From positions 43,133 to 107,132 of the forward strand of contig NZ_NVEC01000003.1 in NCBI RefSeq assembly GCF_002571225.1: a DNA stretch of 64,000 bases, in the 5' to 3' direction. Below the pieces are notes generated by a model. The model saw only the letters and a list, made by a program, of their open reading frames with translations. It was not told the origin of the DNA and ran no database searches. Within the stretch, counting starts at the first letter, position 1. Each line of letters starts with the position of its first letter. The position numbers were made by a program, and so were the translations under genes. The stretch is from Bacillus sp. AFS059628 (lineage in GTDB: Bacteria > Bacillota > Bacilli > Bacillales > Bacillaceae_G). Shown in pieces: positions 10,111 to 20,342 of this stretch.

Positions 10111-11310
10111 ATGAAAAATAAATGGTTTATAAAGTGGCTTGGATATGTAAAGGTACGAATTGAAGGTAGAGGAGCGGAACGATTTGTTAATGAATGTGTG
10201 CGTAGGAAATTATTAGTTTGGGACGTTAAGAAAATTGCTGAAGAAACGTTAGTTTTTTGTATGCTATTGCGAGATGTGAAAAAAATAAAGCCAATTTATA
10301 GAAAAAATGAATGTAAACTATATTTTATTGGGCGTTACGGTTTCCCTTTTTGGAATAAGCGTCTAATTAAGAATAGTGGATTCTTAATTGGTTTTTTAAT
10401 TTTCTTTTTTGGTATGATCGCATTATCGAATATGGTTTGGAAGATTGAAATTTCAGGAGCGAAACCTGAAACAGAATATATATTAATGAAAGAATTGGAC
10501 AAAATGGGTATTAAAAAAGGAAAATTGCAATTTCAAATGCCTAGTGTAGAAGATGTACAACGTCATTTGACAGACAATATTAATGCGATTACTTGGGCAG
10601 GATTAGAAATAAGAGGAACGACGTACCATTTTAAAATTGTTGAAAAAAACGAGCCGAAAAAAGAAAAAGAACAAAAACCACAAAATTTAGTGGCAAAAAA
10701 AGAAGCGATTGTTACAAAAACATTTGTTGAAGTAGGAAAACCAGTCGTTCTAAAAAATGATCATGTAGAAAAAGGGCAGCTTCTCGTATCAGGGATATAC
10801 GGTAATGAGGAGAGTCCGACGATTGTTTCGGCGAAAGGTATTGTATATGGAGAAACTTGGTATACATCTAATGTGAATGTGCCGCTAAAGACACAATTCC
10901 AAGTATATACTGGCAATGCATATAATGAGCATTACCTTACGTTTGGGAGTGCAAAAATAAAAATATGGGGATTTCAACATGATAAGTATAAACGCTCTCG
11001 TACGGAAAGTGTAAAGCATGATGTGAAATTATTTGGTTTTACACTACCGATTGCATACGAAAAAGATATAGTGCGGGAAGAGGAAGAGGCAAATCGAGAA
11101 TATACAGAAAAACAGGCAATGAAAGTAGCAAAAGAAATGGCTGAAAAAGAACTAAAGAAAAAATTGGATGAACATGCTATGATTGTAAGTGATAAGATTT
11201 TGAGTAAAAAGGTTGAGGCGGATCAACTAAAAGTCACATTGCATTATACTGTGATTGAAAATATTGCAGAGCCACAACCAATATCCGAATCCGATATTCA
11301 AGGAGACTGA
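10111..11310 (+). CDS. yqfD: Sporulation protein YqfD
   Basis: 399 residues with one clear membrane segment at about 90-110 (LIGFLIFFFGMIALSNMVW), a large soluble region after it, and a Lys/Glu-rich C-terminal helix. This is the YqfD family, needed for sporulation in B. subtilis and expressed under sigma-E. The start ATG has GAAGGTGG before it. It ends 3 bases before phoH, so the two genes are translationally close. The exact biochemical role is unknown. Confidence 0.93.
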   Translation: MKNKWFIKWLGYVKVRIEGRGAERFVNECVRRKLLVWDVKKIAEETLVFCMLLRDVKKIKPIYRKNECKLYFIGRYGFPFWNKRLIKNSGFLIGFLIFFFGMIALSNMVWKIEISGAKPETEYILMKELDKMGIKKGKLQFQMPSVEDVQRHLTDNINAITWAGLEIRGTTYHFKIVEKNEPKKEKEQKPQNLVAKKEAIVTKTFVEVGKPVVLKNDHVEKGQLLVSGIYGNEESPTIVSAKGIVYGETWYTSNVNVPLKTQFQVYTGNAYNEHYLTFGSAKIKIWGFQHDKYKRSRTESVKHDVKLFGFTLPIAYEKDIVREEEEANREYTEKQAMKVAKEMAEKELKKKLDEHAMIVSDKILSKKVEADQLKVTLHYTVIENIAEPQPISESDIQGD

Positions 11311-11313
11311 GTA

Positions 11314-12273
11314 ATGGCAGAACAATTAGTAGAAATGAACCAACAATTGGAAAATACTAACGAAGCAATCGCTCTTTTTGGAGTCAATGATGCTCATTTG
11401 AAAGTAATTGAACGGGAACTGAATGTATCGATTGTAACTAGAGGTGAAACTGTTCATGCATCTGGAGCAGTTGAAACTGTGACACTTGTAGAAAAAATCT
11501 TACAGCAATTACTTGTTGTTATTCGAAAAGGTGTATCAATTACAGAAAGAGATGTTGCGTATGCAATTCAGCTCGCACAACAAGGGAAAATTGCTCAATT
11601 TGAAGAGTTATATGAAGAAGAAATCTTTAAAACGGCAAAAGGTAAATCCATTCGTGTAAAAACAATGGGGCAAAGAAGATATATTCATGCAATGAAGAAA
11701 AATGATATTGTATTTGGAATAGGACCTGCTGGGACTGGGAAAACATACTTAGCTGTAGTAATGGCTGTAAGAGCTTTAAAACAAGGATATGTAAAGAAAA
11801 TTATTTTAACGAGACCAGCTGTAGAAGCTGGAGAAAGTTTAGGGTTTTTACCAGGTGATTTGAAAGAGAAGGTAGATCCATACTTACGTCCGTTGTATGA
11901 TGCTCTGCATGATATTCTTGGACAAGAATATACACAGCGTATGATGGAGCGAGGGGTAATTGAAATCGCGCCTCTTGCTTATATGAGAGGGCGTACACTC
12001 GATGATTCATTTGTTATTTTAGATGAAGCGCAAAATACAACGGGTGCACAAATAAAAATGTTTTTAACAAGATTGGGTTTTAGTTCTAAAATGGTTATTA
12101 CGGGGGATCCTTCACAAGTAGATTTACCAAAAGGGGTAAAATCAGGGCTTACGCTAGCTTCTAACATTTTATCTGGTGTATCAGGTCTTTCATTCATTAC
12201 ATTAGAACAAACGGACGTTGTAAGGCATCCACTGGTGCAACGTATTATTGAGGCATATGATAAAATGGAATGA
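11314..12273 (+). CDS. phoH: PhoH family ATPase
   Basis: 319 residues. A Walker A motif GPAGTGKTYLAV (about 137-148), Walker B FVILDEAQN and the sensor region ITGDPSQVDLP mark the PhoH-like P-loop ATPase, related to the nucleotide-binding half of superfamily 1 helicases. The N-terminal region resembles a KH-like RNA-binding fold. It is probably linked to RNA metabolism, since it neighbours ybeY in many bacteria. AAGGAGACTG precedes the ATG. Confidence 0.95.
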   Translation: MAEQLVEMNQQLENTNEAIALFGVNDAHLKVIERELNVSIVTRGETVHASGAVETVTLVEKILQQLLVVIRKGVSITERDVAYAIQLAQQGKIAQFEELYEEEIFKTAKGKSIRVKTMGQRRYIHAMKKNDIVFGIGPAGTGKTYLAVVMAVRALKQGYVKKIILTRPAVEAGESLGFLPGDLKEKVDPYLRPLYDALHDILGQEYTQRMMERGVIEIAPLAYMRGRTLDDSFVILDEAQNTTGAQIKMFLTRLGFSSKMVITGDPSQVDLPKGVKSGLTLASNILSGVSGLSFITLEQTDVVRHPLVQRIIEAYDKME

Positions 12274-12301
12274 TCCTATTTGTCAGGATCATTTCTTTTT
12301 G
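12269..12301 (+). terminator. Terminator after phoH
   Basis: A 9-bp stem (12269-12277 with 12285-12293) followed by TCTTTTT; it overlaps the phoH stop codon. Confidence 0.85.
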
Positions 12302-12449
12302 TATTAAGGTTGGCGAACAGCATATTTTTTACTATCATAAAAGATAAGAGAAATAAACTATAGGTACTGGTGTATAAAATGTTACCTAAAAGAAATGAAA
12401 GCTATAAATAGTTTCACTTTATTTCTGGAGAGGAGAAGGTATTGAAATC

Positions 12450-14594
12450 ATGTTAAGATCTCAAGAAATTTCTAAGTGGTTTCGTAATTTACAACATTCG
12501 AAAAAACTAAGTTGGATTTCTTACGTTTTATTAGGAGCAGTGCTGTTTTTTGCACTTTTGAATAATGTGAAACCAGAGCAATTAGATGTTGATATGTATT
12601 CTATTGCGAAAAAAACAATTCACTCTCCTATTAAAATTGAAGATAAGGTTATAACGGACAGAAAAAAACAAGAGGCCGCTCAAAAAGTCGGGGATCAATA
12701 TACATATAGAAGTGAATATAAACAAAATAGAGTAGATATTGTAAATGATGTTTTTGCTAAGGTGAATGAAGTAATTCAGGAGATGAAAGCTGCTGGACCT
12801 GAAGAGCAAAAAAAGATGACCGATGCTAATAAATTAGAAAAATTGAAGAAGAAGTTGCCATCTAATTTAACGAAGGAATTATCGGATGAGAATTTATTAT
12901 ACTTTATTAATGCAGAACCAGATCAATTAGAATTAGCAAAGAATGCGGCTTTAACGTCTGTTAGCGTTATCATGGGTGGAAATATTAAAATGTCCGAAGA
13001 AATGGCAGCGAAAGAGCGATTTGTTAATGAAATGAAAAGCCTGAATGTGAATAGCGGATTGAAAGAAGCTGTGAATGCGCTAGGATCATATGCGATTACA
13101 GCAAATTATTTCTATGATCCGGCTGTAACGAAAGAGAAGAAGAAAGCAGAAGAAGATTTAGTTCCACCTGTTTATATTCTTCAAGGACAAGTTATTGTTA
13201 GAGAAGGTGAAACAATTTCAAGTGATATGTATAATCAGTTGAAATTAGTCGGTTTATTAGAGAAAGGTAATAGTTTTCAGCCTTATGTTGGATTAGCGGT
13301 GCTCATTGGTGTGTTACTATACTTTATGCATAAACAGTTTGAAGTATTTTTACAGCGGAAAAGAGAGGACAAACCGTACATTTTAGCGTATATTACAATT
13401 TTGTCTATCACGATTGTATTAATGAAAATTATTAGTTTGTTTCAAAAGCTTGAATATGCAGGAATTGCGTATGTCGTCCCTGTTGCGATGGGAACCATAC
13501 TTGTAAAACTAATGATTGGTGATCGCTTTGTATTTTTAACAAGTATGATTTTTTCTGTGTGCGGAAGTATTATGTTTAATGAAGGAGTAACAAGTACACT
13601 GAATTATAGTGTAGGTATTTATGTGTTATTAAGTTCATTATCAGTGAGTATTTTCTTACGAGAAAAAAATCGCCGTACGATGATTTTGCAAGCTGGTATA
13701 CTCGTATCTATCTTAAATGTAGTCGTCTTGGCGGCGTTATTATTATTACGTAATGGGAATTTTTCACCTCTTGAAATTGGTACGCAATTATTAATGGCTT
13801 CCCTTTCAGGAATTATCTCATCCGTTCTGGCTATGGGAATATTACCATATTTAGAAAGTGGACTTGGAATTGTATCAAGCATGAAACTTATGGAGCTATC
13901 AAGTCCGAATCATCCACTTTTGCGCAGAATTTTGTTAGAAGCGCCAGGAACATATCATCATAGTGTAATGGTAGCGAATCTCTCTGAGGCGGCTTGTGAA
14001 GCTGTTGGAGCAAATGGTGTATTAGCACGTGTAGGGGCATATTATCATGACGTAGGAAAAACAGTACAACCGCAATTCTTTATTGAAAACCAGATGGGAA
14101 TTGAAAATCCGCATGATAAATTAGATCCTGTGACGAGTAAAGATATTATCATTGCTCATGTAACAGATGGAGTGAAAATGCTCGAAGAATACCATATACC
14201 GCAAGAAATTATTGATATTGCTGGACAACACCATGGTACAACGCTCCTTAAATATTTTTATTATAAAGCGATTAAAGAAGATAAAGAAAAATATACAGAA
14301 GAGATGTTCCGATATCCGGGATCAAAAGCAACTTCTAAAGAATCGGCAATCGTTGGTATTGCTGATAGTGTTGAAGCGGCGGTACGTTCTATGAATCACC
14401 CAACGCCAGACCAAATTAATAATTTAGTACAAAGTATTATTAAAGATCGCCTGCAAGATGGGCAATTTAGTGAATGTGATTTGACATTTAAGGAACTACA
14501 AATCGTTGGAAAAACGTTATGTGAAACGTTAAATGGTATTTTCCATTCGCGTATTACATATCCGGAACCACCGGAAGAAAAGGAGAAAGAATGA
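12450..14594 (+). CDS. pgpH: Cyclic-di-AMP phosphodiesterase PgpH (7TM-HD)
   Basis: 714 residues. One N-terminal membrane helix (about 23-40), a large extracellular domain (about 45-270), a bundle of about seven membrane helices (about 275-470), then a cytoplasmic HD domain with [12 protein letters not shown] and YYHDVGKT supplying the metal-binding His/Asp pairs. This is the architecture of PgpH, which breaks c-di-AMP down to pApA. AGGAGAAGG precedes the ATG. Its last bases overlap ybeY (ATGA). B. subtilis name: yqfF. Confidence 0.95.
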   Translation: MLRSQEISKWFRNLQHSKKLSWISYVLLGAVLFFALLNNVKPEQLDVDMYSIAKKTIHSPIKIEDKVITDRKKQEAAQKVGDQYTYRSEYKQNRVDIVNDVFAKVNEVIQEMKAAGPEEQKKMTDANKLEKLKKKLPSNLTKELSDENLLYFINAEPDQLELAKNAALTSVSVIMGGNIKMSEEMAAKERFVNEMKSLNVNSGLKEAVNALGSYAITANYFYDPAVTKEKKKAEEDLVPPVYILQGQVIVREGETISSDMYNQLKLVGLLEKGNSFQPYVGLAVLIGVLLYFMHKQFEVFLQRKREDKPYILAYITILSITIVLMKIISLFQKLEYAGIAYVVPVAMGTILVKLMIGDRFVFLTSMIFSVCGSIMFNEGVTSTLNYSVGIYVLLSSLSVSIFLREKNRRTMILQAGILVSILNVVVLAALLLLRNGNFSPLEIGTQLLMASLSGIISSVLAMGILPYLESGLGIVSSMKLMELSSPNHPLLRRILLEAPGTYHHSVMVANLSEAACEAVGANGVLARVGAYYHDVGKTVQPQFFIENQMGIENPHDKLDPVTSKDIIIAHVTDGVKMLEEYHIPQEIIDIAGQHHGTTLLKYFYYKAIKEDKEKYTEEMFRYPGSKATSKESAIVGIADSVEAAVRSMNHPTPDQINNLVQSIIKDRLQDGQFSECDLTFKELQIVGKTLCETLNGIFHSRITYPEPPEEKEKE

Positions 14595-15061
14595 GTTTAT
14601 TAATTGATTTCATTGATGAAACAGAAGAAGTGAAAGAAGAATATGTGAATTTAATTCGTGAGATATTAGGAAAAGCAGCTCAAATGGAAAAAATAGAGGA
14701 TGGTGCGGAGGTATCAGTGACATTTGTAGATAATGAACGGATTCGCGAGATTAATCGTGATTACCGAGATAAAGATCAGCCTACTGATGTCATTTCCTTT
14801 GCTATGGAAGAAATGGGAGAAGGGGAAATGGAAATTGTGGGCGCAGAAATGCCGCGTATGTTAGGTGACCTTATTATTTCTATTCCGAGAGCGAAAGAAC
14901 AAGCTGAAGAGTATGGACATTCTTTTGATCGTGAACTTGGCTTTTTAGCGTTACATGGCTTTTTACATTTGCTTGGTTATGACCACATGACAGAAGAGGA
15001 TGAAAAAGAAATGTTTGGAAGACAAAAAGAAATTTTAGAAGCATTTGGATTAGGACGATGA
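14591..15061 (+). CDS. ybeY: Endoribonuclease / rRNA maturation factor YbeY
   Basis: 156 residues. The zinc motif [11 protein letters not shown] at about 118-128 ([11 protein letters not shown]) supplies the three histidines of the UPF0054 family, with the substrate region [10 protein letters not shown] upstream. YbeY is needed for 16S rRNA 3' end maturation and ribosome quality control. It overlaps pgpH by four bases and dgkA by four bases, so translation is coupled through the three genes. Confidence 0.96.
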   Translation: MSLLIDFIDETEEVKEEYVNLIREILGKAAQMEKIEDGAEVSVTFVDNERIREINRDYRDKDQPTDVISFAMEEMGEGEMEIVGAEMPRMLGDLIISIPRAKEQAEEYGHSFDRELGFLALHGFLHLLGYDHMTEEDEKEMFGRQKEILEAFGLGR

Positions 15062-15411
15062 AAAAAGGAAAACTTATAGATAGTTTTGGATATGCTATAG
15101 CAGGTGTATTCTTTTGTCTTCGTCATGAACGAAATATGAAAATTCATTATGTAGCCGCAGTCATTGTTATATGCTGCGGCTTTTATTTCCATATTACGAA
15201 GGTAGAGTGGATGGTACTACTTATTGTAATAGGAATTGTAATGAGTTTAGAGATGGTAAATACGGCTGTGGAAAAAACAGTAGATTTAGCGACTACCGAT
15301 ATACATCCGTTTGCGGAAATTGCAAAGGATGTCGCAGCGGGAGCGGTTTTATTGTTTGCGATAATAGCTGTTATAATTGGTGCTATTATCTTTTTACCGT
15401 ATGTGGTATAG
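15058..15411 (+). CDS. dgkA: Undecaprenol / diacylglycerol kinase DgkA
   Basis: 117 residues, a small integral membrane kinase with three predicted membrane helices (about 35-53, 57-72, 94-115). The family motif is visible in [12 protein letters not shown] and [13 protein letters not shown]. In Gram-positive bacteria this protein phosphorylates undecaprenol for recycling of the cell-wall lipid carrier. The start overlaps the ybeY stop (ATGA). A stable hairpin follows. Confidence 0.93.
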   Translation: MKKGKLIDSFGYAIAGVFFCLRHERNMKIHYVAAVIVICCGFYFHITKVEWMVLLIVIGIVMSLEMVNTAVEKTVDLATTDIHPFAEIAKDVAAGAVLLFAIIAVIIGAIIFLPYVV

Positions 15412-15416
15412 TTGCA

Positions 15417-15443
15417 TTCCAAAGCTTTTATTAAGCTTTGGAA
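15417..15443 (+). other. Hairpin after dgkA
   Basis: A perfect 11-bp stem (15417-15427 with 15433-15443), loop TTATT. No T-run follows directly, but a short GCC-GTAAA-GGC stem with TTTT comes next (about 15448-15461), so the pair may end the pgpH-ybeY-dgkA message. Confidence 0.65.
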
Positions 15444-15465
15444 GTGCCGTAAAGGCCTTTTATGA

Positions 15466-16807
<1,342 letters not shown>

Positions 16808-16822
16808 AATAGAGTAAAGCTG

Positions 16823-16864
16823 TAATCAGCGGATGTTTTGTTCATCCGCTGATTATTGGTTTTT
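16823..16864 (+). terminator. Terminator after era
   Basis: A perfect 13-bp stem (16823-16835 with 16843-16855), then TTGGTTTTT. The stem core AATCAG-GG/CC-CTGATT resembles the hairpin inside the dispersed repeat at 63951. Confidence 0.8.
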
Positions 16865-16983
16865 ATGAGTTTTGATAAATTAGGAAAAATTTTTCTCACA
16901 TGAAAATGGACAAAATGGGTCAATTTAATAACAACAAAGGAAATTGGTTTATAGGCTACGCTTATTGAGAAAGGTGGATTCTT

Positions 16984-17127
16984 ATGCTAGATTTTACCTG
17001 GAAGTTTTTCTCCAAAACAGGAAGCATTGAGACGTACTTGCTTTTAAAAGAAATGGAAAAAGACGTAAACGATGAGATGGATCAACATGACGAGGAGCTA
17101 GCGCATCTAGACTCTCCAATTTCTTGA
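16984..17127 (+). CDS. yqzL: YqzL family small protein
   Basis: A 47-residue protein beginning MLDFTWKFFSKTGSIETYLL and ending in a very acidic tail. It matches the short YqzL family found between era and recO in Bacillus. AAGGTGG lies 6-12 bases before the ATG, which supports translation. Function is unknown. It ends 33 bases before recO and is probably co-transcribed with it. Confidence 0.88.
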   Translation: MLDFTWKFFSKTGSIETYLLLKEMEKDVNDEMDQHDEELAHLDSPIS

Positions 17128-17160
17128 CCCGTTTTGTTCAAACCTTGGATGGTGACGAAC

Positions 17161-17907
17161 ATGTTTCAAAAAGTTGAGGGCATCGTTATCCGTACGACAG
17201 ATTACGGAGAAACGAACAAGATTGTTACAATATTCTCAAGAGAATTGGGTAAGGTAAGTGCGATGGCAAGAGGGGCGAAAAAACCGAAAAGCCGGTTAGC
17301 ATCTGTTTCGCAACTTATGACACATGGGCATTTTCTTATTCAAATGGGATCTGGACTTGGAACTTTGCAACAAGGCGAGATTATTTCAACTATGAAAGAA
17401 ATTCGCGAGGATATATTTTTAACTGCTTATGCATCATTTATTGTTGAGTTAACTGATAAAGCAACAGAAGATAAAAAACATAATCCATATTTATTTGAAA
17501 TGTTATATCAAACGTTGCATTATATGTGTGAGGGTGTTGATCCAGAAGTATTATCATTAATTTATCAAACGAAAATGCTTCCAGTATTAGGGATGCGCCC
17601 GTACTTTGATACATGTGCGATTTGTCATCAAGAAACAGATTTTGTCGCCTTCTCTGTCAGAGAAGGCGGTTTTCTGTGCTCGCGTCATGCTGAGCAAGAC
17701 CAGTATCGTATACCAGTGGGGGAAGCCGTTCATAAATTATTACGTCTTTTCTACCACTTCGATTTACATAGACTTGGCAATGTATCAGTGAAGGATAGTA
17801 CAAAAAAACAAATGCGTTTAGTATTGAATACATATTATGATGAATATTGCGGAATTTATTTGAAATCAAGACGTTTCTTAGAACAACTTGATAAGTTTCA
17901 AATATAA
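17161..17907 (+). CDS. recO: DNA repair protein RecO
   Basis: 248 residues. An N-terminal OB fold ([24 protein letters not shown]) is followed by a helical domain with a zinc-finger-like set CAIC ... CSRH. RecO loads RecA onto SSB-covered single-stranded DNA in the RecFOR pathway. The ATG at 17161 fits the family N-terminus MFQKVEGIV and has GGATGGTG before it; an in-frame ATG at 17146 or earlier would add residues not seen in homologues. Confidence 0.95.
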
Positions 17908-17910
17908 TTT

Positions 17911-17931
17911 GGGACCGTATACGGTCCTTTT
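17911..17931 (+). terminator. Terminator after recO
   Basis: A 16-base palindrome GGACCGTATACGGTCC (17912-17927) followed by a T-run. The glyQ-glyS pair that follows recO in B. subtilis is absent here. Confidence 0.8.
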
Positions 17932-18014
17932 TACATCCTTTCTTTTTCGAATAGCATATTTAGTATATAATATTTAAGAGATAGTATAACTTTTTTCGTT
18001 GTGCATTAAAGGTG

Positions 18015-18647
18015 GTGATTATCATAGAGCTGAATAAACGACAAGAACATATCATTCAGATTGTAAAAGATCACGGTCCTATTACAGGGGAGTCAATTGC
18101 TGCGCAATTGGGATTAACACGTGCCACGCTAAGACCGGACTTAGCAATTTTAACGATGGCTGGTTATTTAGAAGCACGTCCACGCGTAGGTTATTTTTAT
18201 ACGGGTAAAACTGGGGGACAGCTATTATCTGAAGCTGTTAAGAAAATTAAAGTACAAGATTATCAATCTAGACCAGTTGTAATTGATAAAAATGTATCAG
18301 TATACGATGCGATTTGTACTATGTTTTTAGAGGATGTAGGTACATTATTCGTTGTAGATCAATCGACTCTATTAGTTGGCGTTGTATCTCGTAAAGATTT
18401 ATTACGAGCTAGCTTAGGAAAGCAGGATTTAACCTCTCTTCCGGTTAATATTATCATGACAAGGATGCCAAACATTGCAATGTGTCGTAGAGAAGATTCT
18501 TTATATGATATTGCGATGGAATTAATAGAAAGACAGATTGATGCGATGCCAGTTGTAAAAGATACGAAACAAGGTTTAGAAGTGGTTGGACGAATTACAA
18601 AAACAAATATTACACGTGCGTTTGTAAACTTAGTAAATAACGAATAA
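18015..18647 (+). CDS. ccpN: Transcriptional repressor CcpN (HTH plus CBS pair)
   Basis: About 210 residues. An N-terminal winged helix (LNKRQEHIIQIVKDHGPITGESIA ... in two parts, about 5-60) is followed by two CBS domains (about 80-205). This is CcpN (YqzB), which represses gluconeogenic genes such as gapB and pckA when glycolysis runs. The start is uncertain: GTG at 18012 and 18015 both overlap the only ribosome-site-like sequence AAAGGTGG; 18015 aligns best with the B. subtilis N-terminus. ppsR follows after 29 bases. Confidence 0.88.
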   Translation: MIIIELNKRQEHIIQIVKDHGPITGESIAAQLGLTRATLRPDLAILTMAGYLEARPRVGYFYTGKTGGQLLSEAVKKIKVQDYQSRPVVIDKNVSVYDAICTMFLEDVGTLFVVDQSTLLVGVVSRKDLLRASLGKQDLTSLPVNIIMTRMPNIAMCRREDSLYDIAMELIERQIDAMPVVKDTKQGLEVVGRITKTNITRAFVNLVNNE

Positions 18648-18667
18648 GTGTAATTTGTTTAAAGTGA

Positions 18668-19487
<820 letters not shown>

Positions 19488-19489
<2 letters not shown>

Positions 19490-19519
19490 CACATTTACCA
19501 AAGGTGAATGTGCTTTTTT
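19488..19519 (+). terminator. Terminator after ppsR
   Basis: Stem AGCACATT/AATGTGCT (19488-19495 with 19507-19514), with an inner ACC/GGT extension, followed by six T. It overlaps the ppsR stop codon. Confidence 0.9.
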
Positions 19520-19871
19520 CGCTCGTGAGAAAAGCGGTGCCTGCTGATTTCGTAATAGATGATAGCGGAGTGGTTATACTTATATTCTTCCCTCTTTTTA
19601 TTATGTTACAGGCAGGGTTTCATTATCCTAAAATAGAAGATGAAAAAATAAAGGGATATGTAGCGTAGTTGAAGAAAATATATTATAATAAAAAATTGTG
19701 ATAAAAACCTATATTTTACGTTTAGACTTTAATTTTTCAGAATAAACTAGGGATAGGATTTACGAAAAGACATGTAATTACGTTAAATCGACAAAATCTA
19801 TACAAGAAAACGCACATTATGGAAGGATTCGCAGAAGGGATGTAGAATACAGAAATATGCAAAACATCAAT
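19520..19871. other. AT-rich non-coding stretch between ppsR and the yqxD remnant
   Basis: No gene can be supported. One GTG-started frame of 47 codons (19525-19668) has no ribosome site and matches nothing I know. The rest contains scattered stops in all frames. Together with the broken yqxD that follows, it looks like sequence in decay. Confidence 0.5.
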
Positions 19872-20220
19872 ATGGTATTAGTTGATGCAAATGCACATAC
19901 TGTGAATGCTGAAAATTGTGCAAGTTGGGACGAAATTTCATGTCGAAATTTTGTTTGTCACATCGTATGCTCATCGTTTAAGGAAGCGGCAAGGGAATTT
20001 GGATCTATGTAGATGCTGAAAAAGTGCAAGATGACATTTATAAATGTATCAACTTGTAAAAGGAACAGATCTCGTGATCACATAGGATAAGGCGCTTGCT
20101 AGTCTTCTTGTGAAAAAGTGCATATGTATTGTCTCAAAGAAGATGCATTTGTAACAGATGAGTAAATGGATACAATTTTATATAGTAGGTACGTATCTGC
20201 GAAGTTACGCAGAAAAGGTC
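19872..20220 (+). pseudogene. yqxD: yqxD (DUF188/UPF0178) pseudogene
   Basis: Pieces of a YqxD protein can be read in order but in changing frames: MVLVDANAHTVN, ILFVTSYAHRLRKRQGN, WIYVDAEKVQDDIYK, VKGTDLVIT-stop-DKALASLLVKK, then AFVTDE-stop-MDTILYSRYVSAKLRRKG. These align with the B. subtilis YqxD segments around FVDADACPVK, FVSSYAH, WVYVDPDKE, GDIVVTQDIGLASLL and TMDILLSNRYQSAKLRRRG, the last four recalled from memory. At least three frameshifts and two stop codons break it. It lies exactly where yqxD sits in B. subtilis, between yqfL (ppsR) and dnaG. The conserved DADACPVK acid/cysteine motif is also degraded. Confidence 0.82.
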
Positions 20221-20342
20221 TGCAAAATCGCTTGATAACGTGATCGACAATACTTTCTAATAAGTTTAGAAAAAATATTGTCGAATTATAAAGGAATTTT
20301 TTAATTTATATCGAATACAAAATACGACACGGAGATGGAGTT

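Noticed and set aside
19525-19668. 47-codon GTG frame after the ppsR terminator
   Set aside because: No ribosome site, directly behind a terminator T-run, and no known relative. Kept only as part of the decayed region.
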